A stretch of DNA of 64,000 nucleotides, taken from NCBI GenBank assembly GCA_015680685.1, contig MNCI01037484.1:148359-212358 (forward strand), read 5' to 3'. This DNA comes from Gnetum montanum. Its lineage: Eukaryota > Streptophyta > Gnetopsida > Gnetales > Gnetaceae. Positions 1 to 11,971 of the stretch are shown here, piece by piece (the stretch's first letter is position 1; the number at the start of each line of letters is the position of its first letter). The notes under the pieces are model-generated. The model did no database searches and was not told where the DNA came from. It saw nothing but the letters and a program-made list of their open reading frames with translations. A program made the translations under genes and the position numbers.

Positions 1-1359
1 TGTCATTGCTGAATTAAATTAATCAGCAGACCATTTAAAATTTTATTTTTGATGAACTGCAGCTCTGATTTACCAGCATTGGCCCAAAATATCTCTTGAC
101 ACCTGTCTCAGTGTGCCTTTGTGTCTTTGTTGCCACATTCGGTGGACTGGTATGCGATATCGGATGCATCGTCGTTGGGCATGGCTGCTGTTTTGGATTG
201 CAGGTTCTAGGGTGAATGACATTTGTGATTTCTATTTTTCACCACGTAAAAAAAAAATTTGAAATGCTTTCATTGAGAAAAAACCTAGGCTTGTTTGGCG
301 AGGTCGCAGCTGGGAAACACCTGCAACAAAATATTGGAAGTCACGGCGGTGGACTGAAACACAGATCTGTTCTTAGAACCCTTCACGATTTTATGCGCCA
401 GTCTCTAGAATGGAAACAGTTTCAGACCTGAAACTTTACTTCTTCCATCGTTGTCGTTGCTTTCCTTGTGGCCCTCCTGCCCATGGATTTTCTTGCTTTC
501 TACACAAACCATTACAGAAACCCCAAGGCCGCGTTCATGCTTTCCAGCAAGGGTTTGGGCCATCGCGTTGTGTCGGAATCTGCACCGTGATGAAATTGTG
601 AACCTGTGCACTGTGTCGAAACCTTGGGCCTGCGCGGTGTTTCAAAATCTGCATTGATTCTTCAAAAAAAAAAAAATCAAAGAGGCGCAGCGCCGCGGGC
701 CATGATTTTGATGATATTTTCAAAATTTTTCCCTTGCGAAAAAATGCCTTCTTAACTTTGCTTGAACCTTGTCTACGTCTGTTTCAATGAAATGTTCAGT
801 GTCTGCGTTCGTGAACAGTTGTTGTGGTGCAGGAGCTTTTGTCCATTTCGGACTGCACAACTTAGAAGATTGTTGCTGCCGCAGTTCTGTTTGCCCGCTA
901 GAGTCTTCTTCCATTCTTTTTTTTTGTGAAAAAATTTAAACGTGGATTATGGATGACGGAATTCCTGCCCATTCTAGAACAGGCCTTTAAAATTTGTGGG
1001 CAAATTTTGAAACATGATTTTAGCAAACATCCATTGATATTCTCCCGTTTTATTATTCATACACTCTGTTGATTTTAATTTTTTAATTTTCAATTCTAGT
1101 TTCCTTCTCTCATTCTTTGACACTACCCAAATGATCAATTCCTGAACATATTTCTGACAATGAAGAATTCCTTGCTTGTTAATTCATTCATTATTGGCAC
1201 ATTATCTCTTGCAATCTTTATTCCTTGTCTTTCATATGTGCATCATTATTTCCACCAATAATATTATGGTCTCCCCTAGATCCCATACCAATGATATGAA
1301 ATAGCACACTTACACTCTCCCATTCTTACAATAATATTTAAAATGAATCTTATTGTTCC
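1..1359. other. Unassigned sequence, no gene recognised
   Basis: Short open frames occur on both strands (for example 216-431 plus and 720-914 minus), but none has a recognisable domain and they overlap in conflicting frames. Base composition is less AT-rich than the following 10 kb, with a small GC-rich patch near 685-705. A GCGATATCGG word at about 155-164 resembles the palindrome found in the U3 of elements 1 and 3 but stands alone here. It may be old repeat or intergenic DNA. Confidence 0.5.
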
Positions 1360-1399
1360 ATGAAATGGCCAAATGTGCCAACAATATGCATGACTCTTT

Positions 1400-2110
1400 T
1401 TGATGATGATTCAACAATGGAAACTGAAGAACCTGAAGAAACCATTGAAGAAAGGTATGATTTACTATGCATTGAGATTTTATTCTTTCAAATCCTATGC
1501 ATTAAATTAAAAAAATTCCTTAAATGATAAAGATTTAGAGTTATCCCAACTCAAATAAAAATACTTGAATCTCTTATAGGAAAACTTCAACCTAAGGTTT
1601 AGAATAAAAACTAACATCATCTTATGAGTAGATTGTAAAAAAAAACTTATAGATACAAAGCTTGTAAATGAGAGACTTGTTAAGGAGAAGGATTCTATTT
1701 GAATAGTTTTAGGATAAGGAAGAGATCCACATGATAAAAGTGAACTTGGAAGTTAACAAACTGAGAGATCTCCAAGCACTTCATCCAAATGGAATTATAC
1801 TCCAAGGTTTGATCATCTTGTCAATGAAAGAAACCTTATATGTTATTATTGTAATTAGTATGGGCATAAGCAATATAATTATCATTTAAAATATTTTCAC
1901 ATGAGTACTTGGTCATATAATATAACTCCTTGGTCTTATCCAAAGGTGCCTAGAAGAAATACCTTGTAGGTCAAAAAGGTACAAAGGATCAAACAAAAAG
2001 GAGAGAAAGAAAGAACTCATACAAAGAATTTCATAAAAAGGAATTAGAAATTTAAGATACAAGAAATTTGTATTGATCTTAGAGAAGGAACTCTAGAGAG
2101 AAAACCTGAC
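1400..2110 (+). pseudogene. Copia/Sirevirus-like gag remnant with decayed zinc knuckle
   Basis: The clearest trace is a CCHC-type zinc knuckle at about 1841-1882. Two Cys codons (1841, 1850), a Gly-His pair (His at 1865) and the expected spacing are present, but the last Cys is Tyr and one codon is a stop. Upstream, a Glu- and Lys-rich stretch (about 1420-1700) has the coiled-coil feel of Sirevirus Gag. Basic residues follow the knuckle. No integrase, RT or RNase H follows, so the element is either strongly deleted or non-autonomous. Assignment rests on this knuckle plus the copia-style polypurine tract and LTR downstream. No 5' LTR was found. Confidence 0.45.
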
Positions 2111-2548
2111 TCTAAAACTACATAGGCTTCATAATCTCTCAATAGTAAGCTAGGTATGTAGAGGTAAGTTCTTCTTGCCTTGCATGAAATTTTATTATTT
2201 TAGAAGTTTAATTATTCATGGGAGCATTGCATCTAAGCCTTCATCCTTGTAGCACATAAATAGCCAACAACTTGTTGGGATGTCCCATTGTTTTGTGAGA
2301 TGTCCCACTAGGACATTCCATCCAAAGTATAGACATCCTATTATATTTTCAAAAAACTTGGGATAGATTTCCCATTTTTTGATGGGATGTTCTAACTTTT
2401 AGAAAAAACCCTTGATATTTGTAACTATATAAAAGTTATTTTCATTCTCTTTTTTTTTTCACTTTTCCTCATTCAAAACTTGGACATTTCCACACAATCA
2501 TCAAGGGCTTTCTCCAAGCTTAAAATCAAGTCCATTTCTTCAAAATCG

Positions 2549-3400
2549 ATGGCTCATAGGAAGATTGGAACATCAAGAGCTCCTCCTTTTACAAAAAAAT
2601 AAAAAATAAAAAAATGCAAAGGAAGATTTTTCAAGCAAGCCAAGCACATATCAATCTTCCTTTCACTCTTTAGATGTTCAACATCGATTTGAGGTAACTT
2701 GTTCAACATCCATTGTTTTTGAAAAATCTAAGCTTTCAATAGCATTATCAAAAGGAGTTAATGACATTTTTCTAACTAATAAATTGGGTTTCTATTATCA
2801 CAATGAAATTTTATGTACATGAGATTCTAACTAGAGAATTTTATTGTAACATCTCTATCACTAATACTACTATTGGGGTCTTTACTTCAATTGTTGGGGA
2901 AGTTTTGATTAAGGTGTCATCTCAAGTAGTAAATGTCATTCTTGGCATTTCAATCTCTAATGTGCATAGAGTTACCATACATTCCATGTATAACAATTTC
3001 ACTAATGGAGTGATCATTGTATCTCATGATGAATTTTTTGTTGCTCTGTTGAGTCATTCATAATCCTTAAGAAGTGGTAAAGTGTTCTGACACCAAATTG
3101 CTCAAGATGCTTACACCCTCTCTCTTACTATTATATATAACATCATTGTTGAAGGGAAAGTTACAATTATTTACTATTGGCTCAATATTTTGTTTTCTAT
3201 ACTTTGCTCATTGGGAAACCATTAGATTTAGGGCATGTTCTTTGTAGGGACATGCTAAGGCTATATACTAGAGAAAGGGTTCTTGGACATCCTCTTCTCA
3301 TTAGTTTGTTGATTTGGTAGGAATGTGTTTCTATTTCTGATATGCCTCTTCTCAAATGAAAGAGAAGTCTTGTAGAATATTTAGAGAAATGAAGCATCAC
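2549..3400 (+). pseudogene. Accessory ORF remnant, resembles the putative plant transposon domain
   Basis: A start codon at 2549 opens a short basic N-terminus that soon hits stops. The longest open piece, 2803-3063 (86 residues), contains REFYCNISI followed some 25 residues later by VNVILGIS. That spacing is like the 'REFY-N ... I---LGLP' pattern of the plant-transposon accessory domain (Pfam PF20167-type) found in env-position or extra ORFs of plant LTR elements. This is similarity recognised by eye and therefore tentative. The piece lies about 1.6 kb upstream of the 3' LTR, the position where Sireviruses carry an extra ORF. It is broken and not expected to make a protein. Confidence 0.35.
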
Positions 3401-4608
3401 ATAGGTAGAGTCTAAAATTTTAAATTTAAGACCTTAGAAGGTAAGAAGAAAGAAAGCTACATCACCACCTAGGGCCTCTGCTTAGCATATGAGGTCTAAC
3501 TCTATCAATGCTTAGGTGAAGTTAGTTCTAAAGAAGGTCCTAAAATCATTTTCCAAAATCTTTGGCATGATCAGACGAAATCTCTCTTACCTTCGTAAGA
3601 GAATGGATGAAATAGGCATACTACTACCTCTAGATGGGTAGTAGTTTAAGAGGATCACCACTCCTCTAATGTCAGATAGTAAGGAGGATAATTTGGTAGT
3701 AGTCAGACACTCTACAATAGCTACACCATCTCAGGCATATGACTCAAGAAATATATATGATTATGAGGTTCTTAATGCATCTCTTGTACATGTCTAGGAG
3801 GAGTCTTTTTCTAATTTGGAGTGTGATCTAGTGTAGCCTAGACTAAGCACCTATGTACATGAGGATGTTCCTTAATCCTTTGAGCAGTAGGAAATGGAGA
3901 GTATTTTTGGTGCCATAGCATAATGGGGGTAAGGTGCTTCCATTACTTATTAGAGGAAGGGTTCTTCCTCATCCTCCTAGTAGGTTCCATTCCATCCTCC
4001 TTCATTATTACATTTTCAAGTAAAAATTCATTCCTAAAGAGCTCCTTTCATAGTTTTTTCTTCTAATAATGATGAGCAACATGTCTCTAGCTTTGTACTA
4101 TCAGTGATGATGAAGAAGAGGAGACTTATCAATTCACTGGTGCAACATAAAACTTTGATAAGGATGATGCTACAAAGATTAGTGATTAGTGGACCTTTAT
4201 CTTCATCTTCCTTTGGATGATGTCCTAAAAGGAGGAGATTTTTATGATGGTTATATGGTTGTGATGGATACCTTTGTTGGATAGTATGATAGTTTAATGC
4301 TTTTAGCACCTTTTTTCATATTTTACCTTATATATTATGAAGATAGTTGTTGTTGTTGTTGTTGTTGTTGTGTGTGTGTGTGTGTGTAATGGAGATAGGG
4401 TATGCTTTTGTTTTGCCCCTCTTGCATATTATATGATGGACAGTTATGGACTTGGGTAACTCTTGATTTTACTAGTTTCCTATGCCTTTTAAATGATACA
4501 TTCTTTTTTCTTTGCCTCATTTGCTACCATAGGAATATATTTTAGAATGATTGGTATTTTTTAAATCTCATGGTATTATACTAACCTATTTTCTTAAGTT
4601 TTGGAGAT
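3401..4608. other. 3' internal region of the copia-like remnant, no clear gene
   Basis: Between the accessory ORF and the polypurine tract I see only broken frames. A short acidic stretch lies near 4080-4140. The rest is AT-rich and holds one microsatellite. Confidence 0.45.
4346..4387. repeat. Compound microsatellite (GTT)n(GT)n
   Basis: About eight GTT units run directly into about nine GT units. The junction of two simple repeats suggests slippage in the 3' region of the copia-like remnant. Confidence 0.9.
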
Positions 4609-4626
4609 CACCAAAAAGGGGAAGAT
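4609..4626 (+). other. Polypurine tract of the copia-like remnant
   Basis: The purine-rich run CCAAAAAGGGGAAGAT lies immediately upstream of the LTR start at 4627. Its form and place fit the plus-strand primer of Sirevirus-type copia elements. Confidence 0.75.
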
Positions 4627-5709
4627 TGTTGACATTTTGGTATGTCAAAACCTTAGAAAATGGAGAATGTAGAATTATGCTTATAATCTTATAGGGCTAA
4701 GTTGACAAGCTAATGAAAATGACAAAATGAGAGTTGGGACAATGAAATGAGAACTGAATTGGGGTGACAAAATAAGAGCTAGGGTGACAAAATGAAAGTT
4801 GGGATGACAAGATGAAAGCCAGGATGCAAATGGAGTCTACAAGCCAAATGAAGATGTTCCAAGGTTTTTCAAGGTGTCAAAATGTGAAAGGAATGCTCCA
4901 AATTTTAAAGTTCACTTGCATGCTAGACATTCCAAATAAATAGCAAACATCCCAAGGGAGACGTCCCAATTTCCAAATGGACATTCCATTAGAATTAAAG
5001 TAATTTTCATAGAGATGTCGCAACCTTGAATGGGACATCCCAAATAAGCATTTCCTAACCATTGCACAAATTTTGAGGAGTTTTTAGAAACTAAAATGCT
5101 ATAAAACAAATTGGAATTCTTGGAAAATGTACATGCACTATTCATTAGGATATTAATGATTGTCTACATCAAGTGGTTTAGATTTGTTTCTCATTGTTCT
5201 TATCTTTTGTAATTTATTGTATGTATTAAGGGCTTCATTGTAAGAAATTTATAAATTGAGTTACATTTTCTCCTTGATTATTTTCTTCCATTTGTAGCCT
5301 TGTGGGGTTGATGTGCTTCTTGCAAGAAGGCATCTTCATTGAGATTGTCGAGATCTTATTGGGTTAAGTGTATTCATAGTGATGAAATACTTTAGTGTGG
5401 AGCTCACATTTTATAAAGGTTGTGAGATCCTTTAAATCATATATGAGCTTATTGGGACGTTATGGGGTTGAATTTTTATCTAGTGAGAAAACACTCCCAG
5501 TAGAGCTCAAACTTTATAAAGGTTATGGTACCTTGAAACCACATTTTTCTAAAAAACAAAGTCCAGAGATGTGCAAAGATTCTACCCTCGAAGTATGGAA
5601 GTACCCAAGCTAGAAAAACCACATAAAAATTGGTGTGTGGTTTTGGTGGTCTTGGTTGTTTAATTAGAGGACTTATTTAACCCCCCTTCTAAGTTCTTGA
5701 TCTTCAACA
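4627..5709 (+). repeat. 3' LTR of a Copia/Sirevirus-like element
   Basis: The boundaries are set by a perfect 6-bp terminal inverted repeat, TGTTGA at 4627 and TCAACA ending at 5709, and by the polypurine tract next to its left end. The length of 1083 bp is normal for this group. It contains several 'GGGACATCCC/GACATTCC' words around 4920-5045; similar words occur at 2275-2395 in the internal region. The following five bases are TGAAG, but no 5' LTR is visible to confirm a target duplication. Confidence 0.75.
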
Positions 5710-7110
5710 TGAAGTAGGAAAACTATGGAAGACACATTATACAACATAATTGTAGCATTTTTCAACTTTTACATTGATCAACATAATCCTAGAGTGTTTC
5801 ATAATTCATGCTAGATCAAGTAAGGAAGGCTAAAAATACACTACCTGAAATAAACACAACATGAAACTCTATAAGAAAGTAGTGCAAGGAAATTTATGCT
5901 AGGTAGCATAAAGAGGATGTAAGCAAATTTTACACTAGGAGGCATAAGAGTAGCATATGTAGGGGTTTTTACATTGGCTGGTATATCTTGAGCATATAAG
6001 AATTTACACTAAAAGAGAAAAGGTGGTCTGGGAGTATTTTATATTGGAAAGTGAGGATAGTGTATTTCACATTTTTATAATAAGCATTGTAAGCATAGCA
6101 TGATGAAATTTTATGCCATATAACATGACTCTAGCATATTTGAGTTTTTATGTTACATAGCATAAAGGTAGAGTGAGTGACAAATCAAGGACAAAATGGA
6201 AAAAAATAAGGAAAAGCCATCATCATTTTCATTTTCTCTAGAATGAGCACGTGATGACAAAGGTAAGGAAAGAAACATGTGCTAGCAACATGAAAATTGA
6301 AAAAGTAGGGGTCAATAAAGCAATGGAGGAGGCATATACCATAGAGGCAATGATGCAAGAGGTGTTGTAGGACCATGGGACCAATGTTCCAAAGATTGCA
6401 TCATCATCCAGGTTTCTTTTAATCACTTTTTTGTAAGTTTTGGACTTTTTGTTATGTTTTCTTGCATTCTAGTTTTAATTTCTTGCATCTTATGCTATTT
6501 CTTATGCCCTAGCATATGCTAGTTAGTACTTTAATTATTTTTCAAAAATAATTTTATGCTATTATCTTTACCCTAGCATATTGTGTTCCTATGCCAAGTG
6601 ATTGACAAAATATGTTTTCGAACCCTCACATTTTTTTTGTTTCGTACTAAGATATTTTTCTTTATGCTAGCATAAATTTGTGTTTTTTTGCCAGTTTGTA
6701 ATTTTATGTTGTACTAGTTCTTGATTACATTGAATCTAGTTTTATGTCATTGGACTCTACATTAACTAGTTGTGGAAATTTTTAGGTGTTTATGTGTAAT
6801 TCATGCTACCAATGGGTTTTTATGCCATGCTTCCTATGTTTCACACCAAACTTATGGTTTACTTCGAACTATGATTTTTTTATGCTAAGAAATGTTTACG
6901 TTAAGGTTTGGAAATTGACATTATATCCATAGTTTTACATCATTTCTTGGTTTTATGCTCATGCCTAGTAGTTCACACTATGTAATTTATGCTATGAAAC
7001 ATGTTTATGTTGAAGCATATCCTAGATTTCGCTAGACTATTGATGCTAATGTAAAAGAAGTTAAGTATTTTCTAGGTGTGCATCAAAGTTTTCTATTATA
7101 TGTTGTGCTA
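5710..7110. repeat. AT-rich region with dispersed TATGCTA/TAGCATA words
   Basis: From about 5860 to 7020 the sequence repeats TTTATGCTA, TAGCATA and related words roughly every 30-100 bp on both strands, without a clean period. It looks like a decayed tandem or palindromic repeat. The short open frames at 6185-6426 on the minus strand lie within it and have no recognised domain. The same GCTAGCATATTT core recurs in the 195-bp array at 43.4-45.4 kb. Confidence 0.5.
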
Positions 7111-9899
7111 CTCACTTACATGTTATCATGATTTTGCTAGTGTAATTTAAGTTGGAAATGTTTTAGGTTATAAGAATATACTTAAGAAGACTTTTGTGGT
7201 GGTTGAATTGGTTGGCATTTTGTGCTTCGTGGGGATTGCAGTCCCAAACTATTCAATCTCAAACATGGAAATCAACTAGAACACACAAGTATGGTTTCAC
7301 TTTGGAGCATCTGAATTCTTATTCTATCTACTCCAGTACTTTAGTGTGATTTTCTAGTCACATCTAAGTGTGCCAGTGATGGGCATGATATTAGAGGCTA
7401 TCCTAGTTAAGGCATCAAACTATATCTTGAAGTACATCCATGATGAGGAATCATGCTATATCAAATTGGAATACAAGGGAAGGTAATATTAGTCTATAGT
7501 TTATCAATTAATGAAAATATGATAATAAGACACATAATCCAACTTTAGTGTAAACAACATGACGTTGCTAATCAATAAGACTATGAATTTGTTTAGCGAT
7601 CCATTAATAAATTCTTACATGATTGATGTGTAAGTGATATTTTTTTTGACATCATTTGCTATTTGTGTGATGCTTAAGGCCAGTTTGTCTATATTTACAT
7701 GTTTTTTGTAACTTTAGACTTAAGAAAGATTAATCATTTATAATGGATGAAACCTTAGTTCTTGTTCAAATAGTGTTGGAAGAATTCTCACAGAGTGATA
7801 ATATGAAGGTCTAGATAGCAACTTGGATTACATCTAAAATTGATAATTATAAAAATTGATAGTTCCAAACATACTGAAGATGCATTGACATAGGTTTTTT
7901 CCATGAGTTTTGGAAGTAGTTAGATTTTGACATAGAGATGTCATTTCTAGTAAAGGCTTTGTAACCAATAAAGAAATATGGTAAGCAACTTATAGTTTAG
8001 TTATATGTTGCTTGGATAGCTTTATCTACATAGTTAATTAGTTGTGCATTTTTAAATTTAATAAGGAAAATGGCCATCACTATCATCACGTTAGGTTAGA
8101 CTAAGGAGAAAATCTTGCTTAAGTGGGGTGAGGTCAACAAGACTTAAGAATGGTTGATAAGTGATACCCCTATAGAGTTGTAAGAAAAGATCAGTAGAAT
8201 TGTGCTTTTCATTTTGTTCATGCTATTGAGTCCTTCTGCTTCATTGACTAAGATGATTAATTAGATGGACTTGTTCAATGAGGTGGATACATAAATCTGC
8301 ACACGAGTTCGTGTTTGCTAATTGTATTAGACATTAATGAGGACTTATTATATAAACTATTTGATGTATCTCAAGATGGGGTAAACATGATGGACCAAGG
8401 GAAAAAGGACTCAGTTAGAAGAGACATCTTGAAGGCTTTTTAAAGTTCCCTTCCAAGTGGATAGCTATCACTAGAAAGGTGTGAAGACTAGTTAATTAAT
8501 GAGCTTTATCCTTTGTTTCATGCTAGGGTCTTTTCCCTATTGTTGTCCAAAAAAAAGATCATAGGCTTGTAGGAGGCATGGGTAATATGAAAATCCATAT
8601 TAGATGGGATCCATTTCAATTAGGCTACTACATTAGTTATAGGGCTTTAAGGTGAAATCTAGAAACTATGTATAAAGATGATCTTAATGTCTCATGTACA
8701 CTTTATCTTCTACATCTGCTAACTAAATAAATATGTAGAGTTTACAATGATGATTAAGCATAATAATACATGAAATAGAGGAACATAACCTTGCTCTCTC
8801 AACCTTAATGAAAGCATTTTGCTAATGCCATTCGAGTTCATCATCCACCATTGAAAGACATAAGGGAGTTGATATCAGTGATAACTAAGGGGGTAACTAG
8901 GCAACAAGGATCTTTCCTTGATAGTTATTGTGTTGATTTGATAGTGACCAAAGGATAAGTTGAATATGAAAATTAAATGCGTGAAGAGATAAAAGGATAG
9001 GGAAGGAAAAGGTCGCAACCTAGAAATTTAAAGTGATTTAGTTATTTAATTTAATGTATGTGATTAATTCCTTAATACTGTCAAATATGTTTTAATAGAT
9101 TAGCTATAATTTTCTTGGTTATATCATAGATTATAATACTATTGCTACTATTATTACTGTTATTGTTAGTTTTCTACATAAGTAAATACAATATGCTTAG
9201 TAGGGTATTTTATTAAATTTTTGTATCCTTTGTTTTACTATTACTAGAGCTTAGTCATAGATCTCCTCTATATTTTATGATTAAATATTAAAATCCAATT
9301 ACCCCAAGAATATTCTTATTAGTTATTATGCCTTTACAAGTAATTGGCTATGCATATTTTATTATTTATGCACATTTAGTTATGTACATTCAATCTTTAG
9401 TATGCAAATTCAATTATGTACATTTATTCTTCATGAAGTATACCTAGTTATGCATATTTTATTTTTATTATGCATATGTAATTATATAATACTCTATTCA
9501 TGGAGCAATTTTGGATCCTAACCCTATCGAGATCATATCCCTTGTTACCTTTTTTCATTAAACAAGAATTTGAAGTTCATTTTTAATTATAATTTAATAT
9601 TGCATAAATTAGTTTTATTAAGGAAGTACCTTAGGATAACGTCTTACCCAGAATATAATCTTACAATGTGTCTGGAATGTTCAAAAATATTAGTTTTAAC
9701 CCTTGATTTACTAGAATTGGAGTTATGGTGCTTGAGATATCACATTTTTAGTTTGCTAAAATATTATAAAAGTTTTAGTATTTGAATTGGGCGACTATGA
9801 TAAGTAAATTCTAGATAAGATTTCAAAATATGATTAGGTAAAGCACTTGATAAGGATTCCATAGGTTCAAATGGCATTTGATTTGGAATCCATATGTGA
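7111..9899. other. AT-rich sequence without a recognised gene
   Basis: I find no retroelement protein motif, RNA gene or sizeable open frame. A few short exon-like stretches (about 7380-7485 and 8330-8445, plus strand) show coding-like amino-acid composition but are isolated and unrecognised. The open frame at 9570-9785 is AT-rich and looks spurious. Confidence 0.5.
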
Positions 9900-10079
9900 T
9901 TGTTATACATGTTTAAACACTTAGGGTATTAGTGGAGAGGAAAAATTAGAAAAATAGCTCATAAAAAGAAAATTGTTTAAATAATAATAATAATGAAAAA
10001 TCAAATTTTTTTAAAAAGAAAATGGTATATGCGATGTGCATGTGAGAAAAGTAAAAAAGCACATATGTTATTTATATAA

Positions 10080-10096
10080 CATATATATATATATAT
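10080..10096. repeat. Short (AT)n microsatellite
   Basis: Eight AT dinucleotides in a row, about 120 bp upstream of the putative LTR TATA box. Confidence 0.9.
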
Positions 10097-10216
10097 GTTA
10101 TATACATATCTTTTTTTTTTCATTGCACTACATTGCCTTGGATTTTTTTTAAAGACGGTTTTTTCTTTTCTTCATTTTGAAGTCAATTTTATCCCTGTTC
10201 CTTTTGTTATTTCTCT

Positions 10217-10224
10217 TATAAATA
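10217..10224 (+). promoter_or_regulatory. TATA box of the chromovirus-like LTR
   Basis: TATAAATA in a TC-rich setting, some 30 bp before a likely transcript start. This is the normal layout of a plant LTR promoter. Confidence 0.5.
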
Positions 10225-11255
10225 GGTTGTGACCTTTGATACATCTCATAGTTTGTAGAAGGGTTTTCTTGGTGTGACAGGTTAAGAGAAACAAAAACTA
10301 ATTGAGAGTGTTGGGTAGAAAAGAAAGATGCTAAGAAGATTGTGAAAGCCTTGATAGTATAAGATAGTGTATTCTAGGTTCCTTTACATGACACTCTTCT
10401 AGTTTGTTAAGGATTTTGCATACTTTCTTTTCACCTTCTAGTTTTTCATTATTCTTTTATGATTTTAATTATTATGTAGAGATTCTTCCAAATTTTCATC
10501 ATTTTGGACTTGTTTTTATATGGAAATCAATATTTTAATCTTGTCTAGATTATTTTTTGTCTTTTCAATGAATTCTAGAATTATTAAAACTTTTCCAAAC
10601 TTTCTTATTAGATATTTTATGATGATTTTTGATCAACTCATAATATAAACATGAATTTGCAAGAATTTTGTAGAGTTTTAGCTAATTTGGACATCTTTTG
10701 GATTGTTGGAATAAAATAATAATATTTATGTAATGGGTTTTGCTGAGTTGATAGTGAGATCTACAAATCCTGGAAATATTTTAGATGCCCCCATCTACAT
10801 GTAGTAGTGGAGTGTTCTTTAGTGAAACCTAGCCTATAGGGACAAGGATTTGGATGGATTTCCTATATTGGATTTTGATTCGTAAGTCCATGTGAGGCTG
10901 GAAAACTAGCTGAGATCATGACATTTAGTAGTTGAGCCTAGTGGTATGTGGTGAGAAATAGCCAAAACATATCCTTCTAATGATATGTATGCCTTGACCA
11001 TTGAGGACGTTAATAGTGAGCCTATTACCAAGACCCAACCATGAGTGGCTCATTTGGGAACACAAGCATAATCTGATGATAGTAGTGAGGTTATTCCAAG
11101 ACTTGTTAATGTATGCCTTTTGTAGTAAGGATAACCAAGACCTAGCCTTCGAAGATGCCTAGATAAAATATATACTCTTTGGATTGTTGCTAAAAAAATT
11201 TGTGATATTTCTAGACATTAAATAATTAAAATGATAATGCAATGATAGTAGTAAG

Positions 11256-11971
11256 TGATGAGACATGAAATTGCTCATATTGTTGGCGATTGCGTTAAGG
11301 CACCCACATTATATCATGGGTCGCGATATCGTGGTCAGCCTCAATTTCTATAAATAAGAGGCCGCTCTCCCTCATTTGACATCCCAGTTTAGAGGTAGCG
11401 AAGCTCTAGTAGTTTGATCCCTCCAGAGTTAGATTTTTTCCTGTGTCTTCCTGCAGTGTGGTGAATGTAATTGTACGGTGTCTTTATTCGAGTGTGCTGT
11501 ACTTGGACATGCACATGACCGGCAATAAAGATCAAGATTACTTCATCATTGTAGCATTCACTTAGTTTATTTATTTGTTATTTATTTAATGCTATTTATT
11601 GCTTTCATAGCGCGGTGTGAGTACGACTTGACTACGAGCATCTACGGATGTGTACGGCTAGTCAAGGAATCGGTTGCTCATCGCACTTAGGCTAGATTAG
11701 ATTTTCTTACCCTTTTTCCTCCTAGCTTAGTTTAGTTAATATTATTTTCCACTGCCTTCAGGAGTAGCATAGATTAGGATACATCATACACCTCATCTAG
11801 ACTAAACCATACGTGACATATGCAAAACTAGTCTAGATGGGAAGACAGTGAACTGCGACCTAAGGCTAACTATCTAGGTGCCACAACTAGTCCATCTGTG
11901 GAGTTCGACTAGATTGTGCGTGCGACGCTCGTTTCGTATGGTTGAGTGTAGGGGTACCTCACCACTCATCA
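11256..11971 (+). mobile_element. Solo LTR, related to the LTRs of elements 1 and 3
   Basis: It begins TGATGAGAC and ends ACCACTCATCA, the same termini as the element 1 and 3 LTRs. It is flanked by GTAAG (11251-11255) and GTAGG (11972-11976), a 5-bp target duplication with one mismatch. Inside are a GCGATATCG palindrome (about 11325), a TATA box (11349-11356), the shared 'TTTATTCGAG' segment and an AATAAA (11524-11529). At 716 bp it is shorter than its relatives (784-862 bp). No internal region is attached, so it most likely arose by recombination between two LTRs. Its sequence is clearly diverged and may represent another subfamily. Confidence 0.85.
11349..11356 (+). promoter_or_regulatory. 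TATA box of the solo LTR
   Basis: TATAAATA followed by AGAGG, exactly the context seen in the LTRs of elements 1 and 3. Confidence 0.65.

Noticed and set aside
4335-4520. Gln-repeat peptide on the minus strand
   Set aside because: Translation of the GTT/GT microsatellite.
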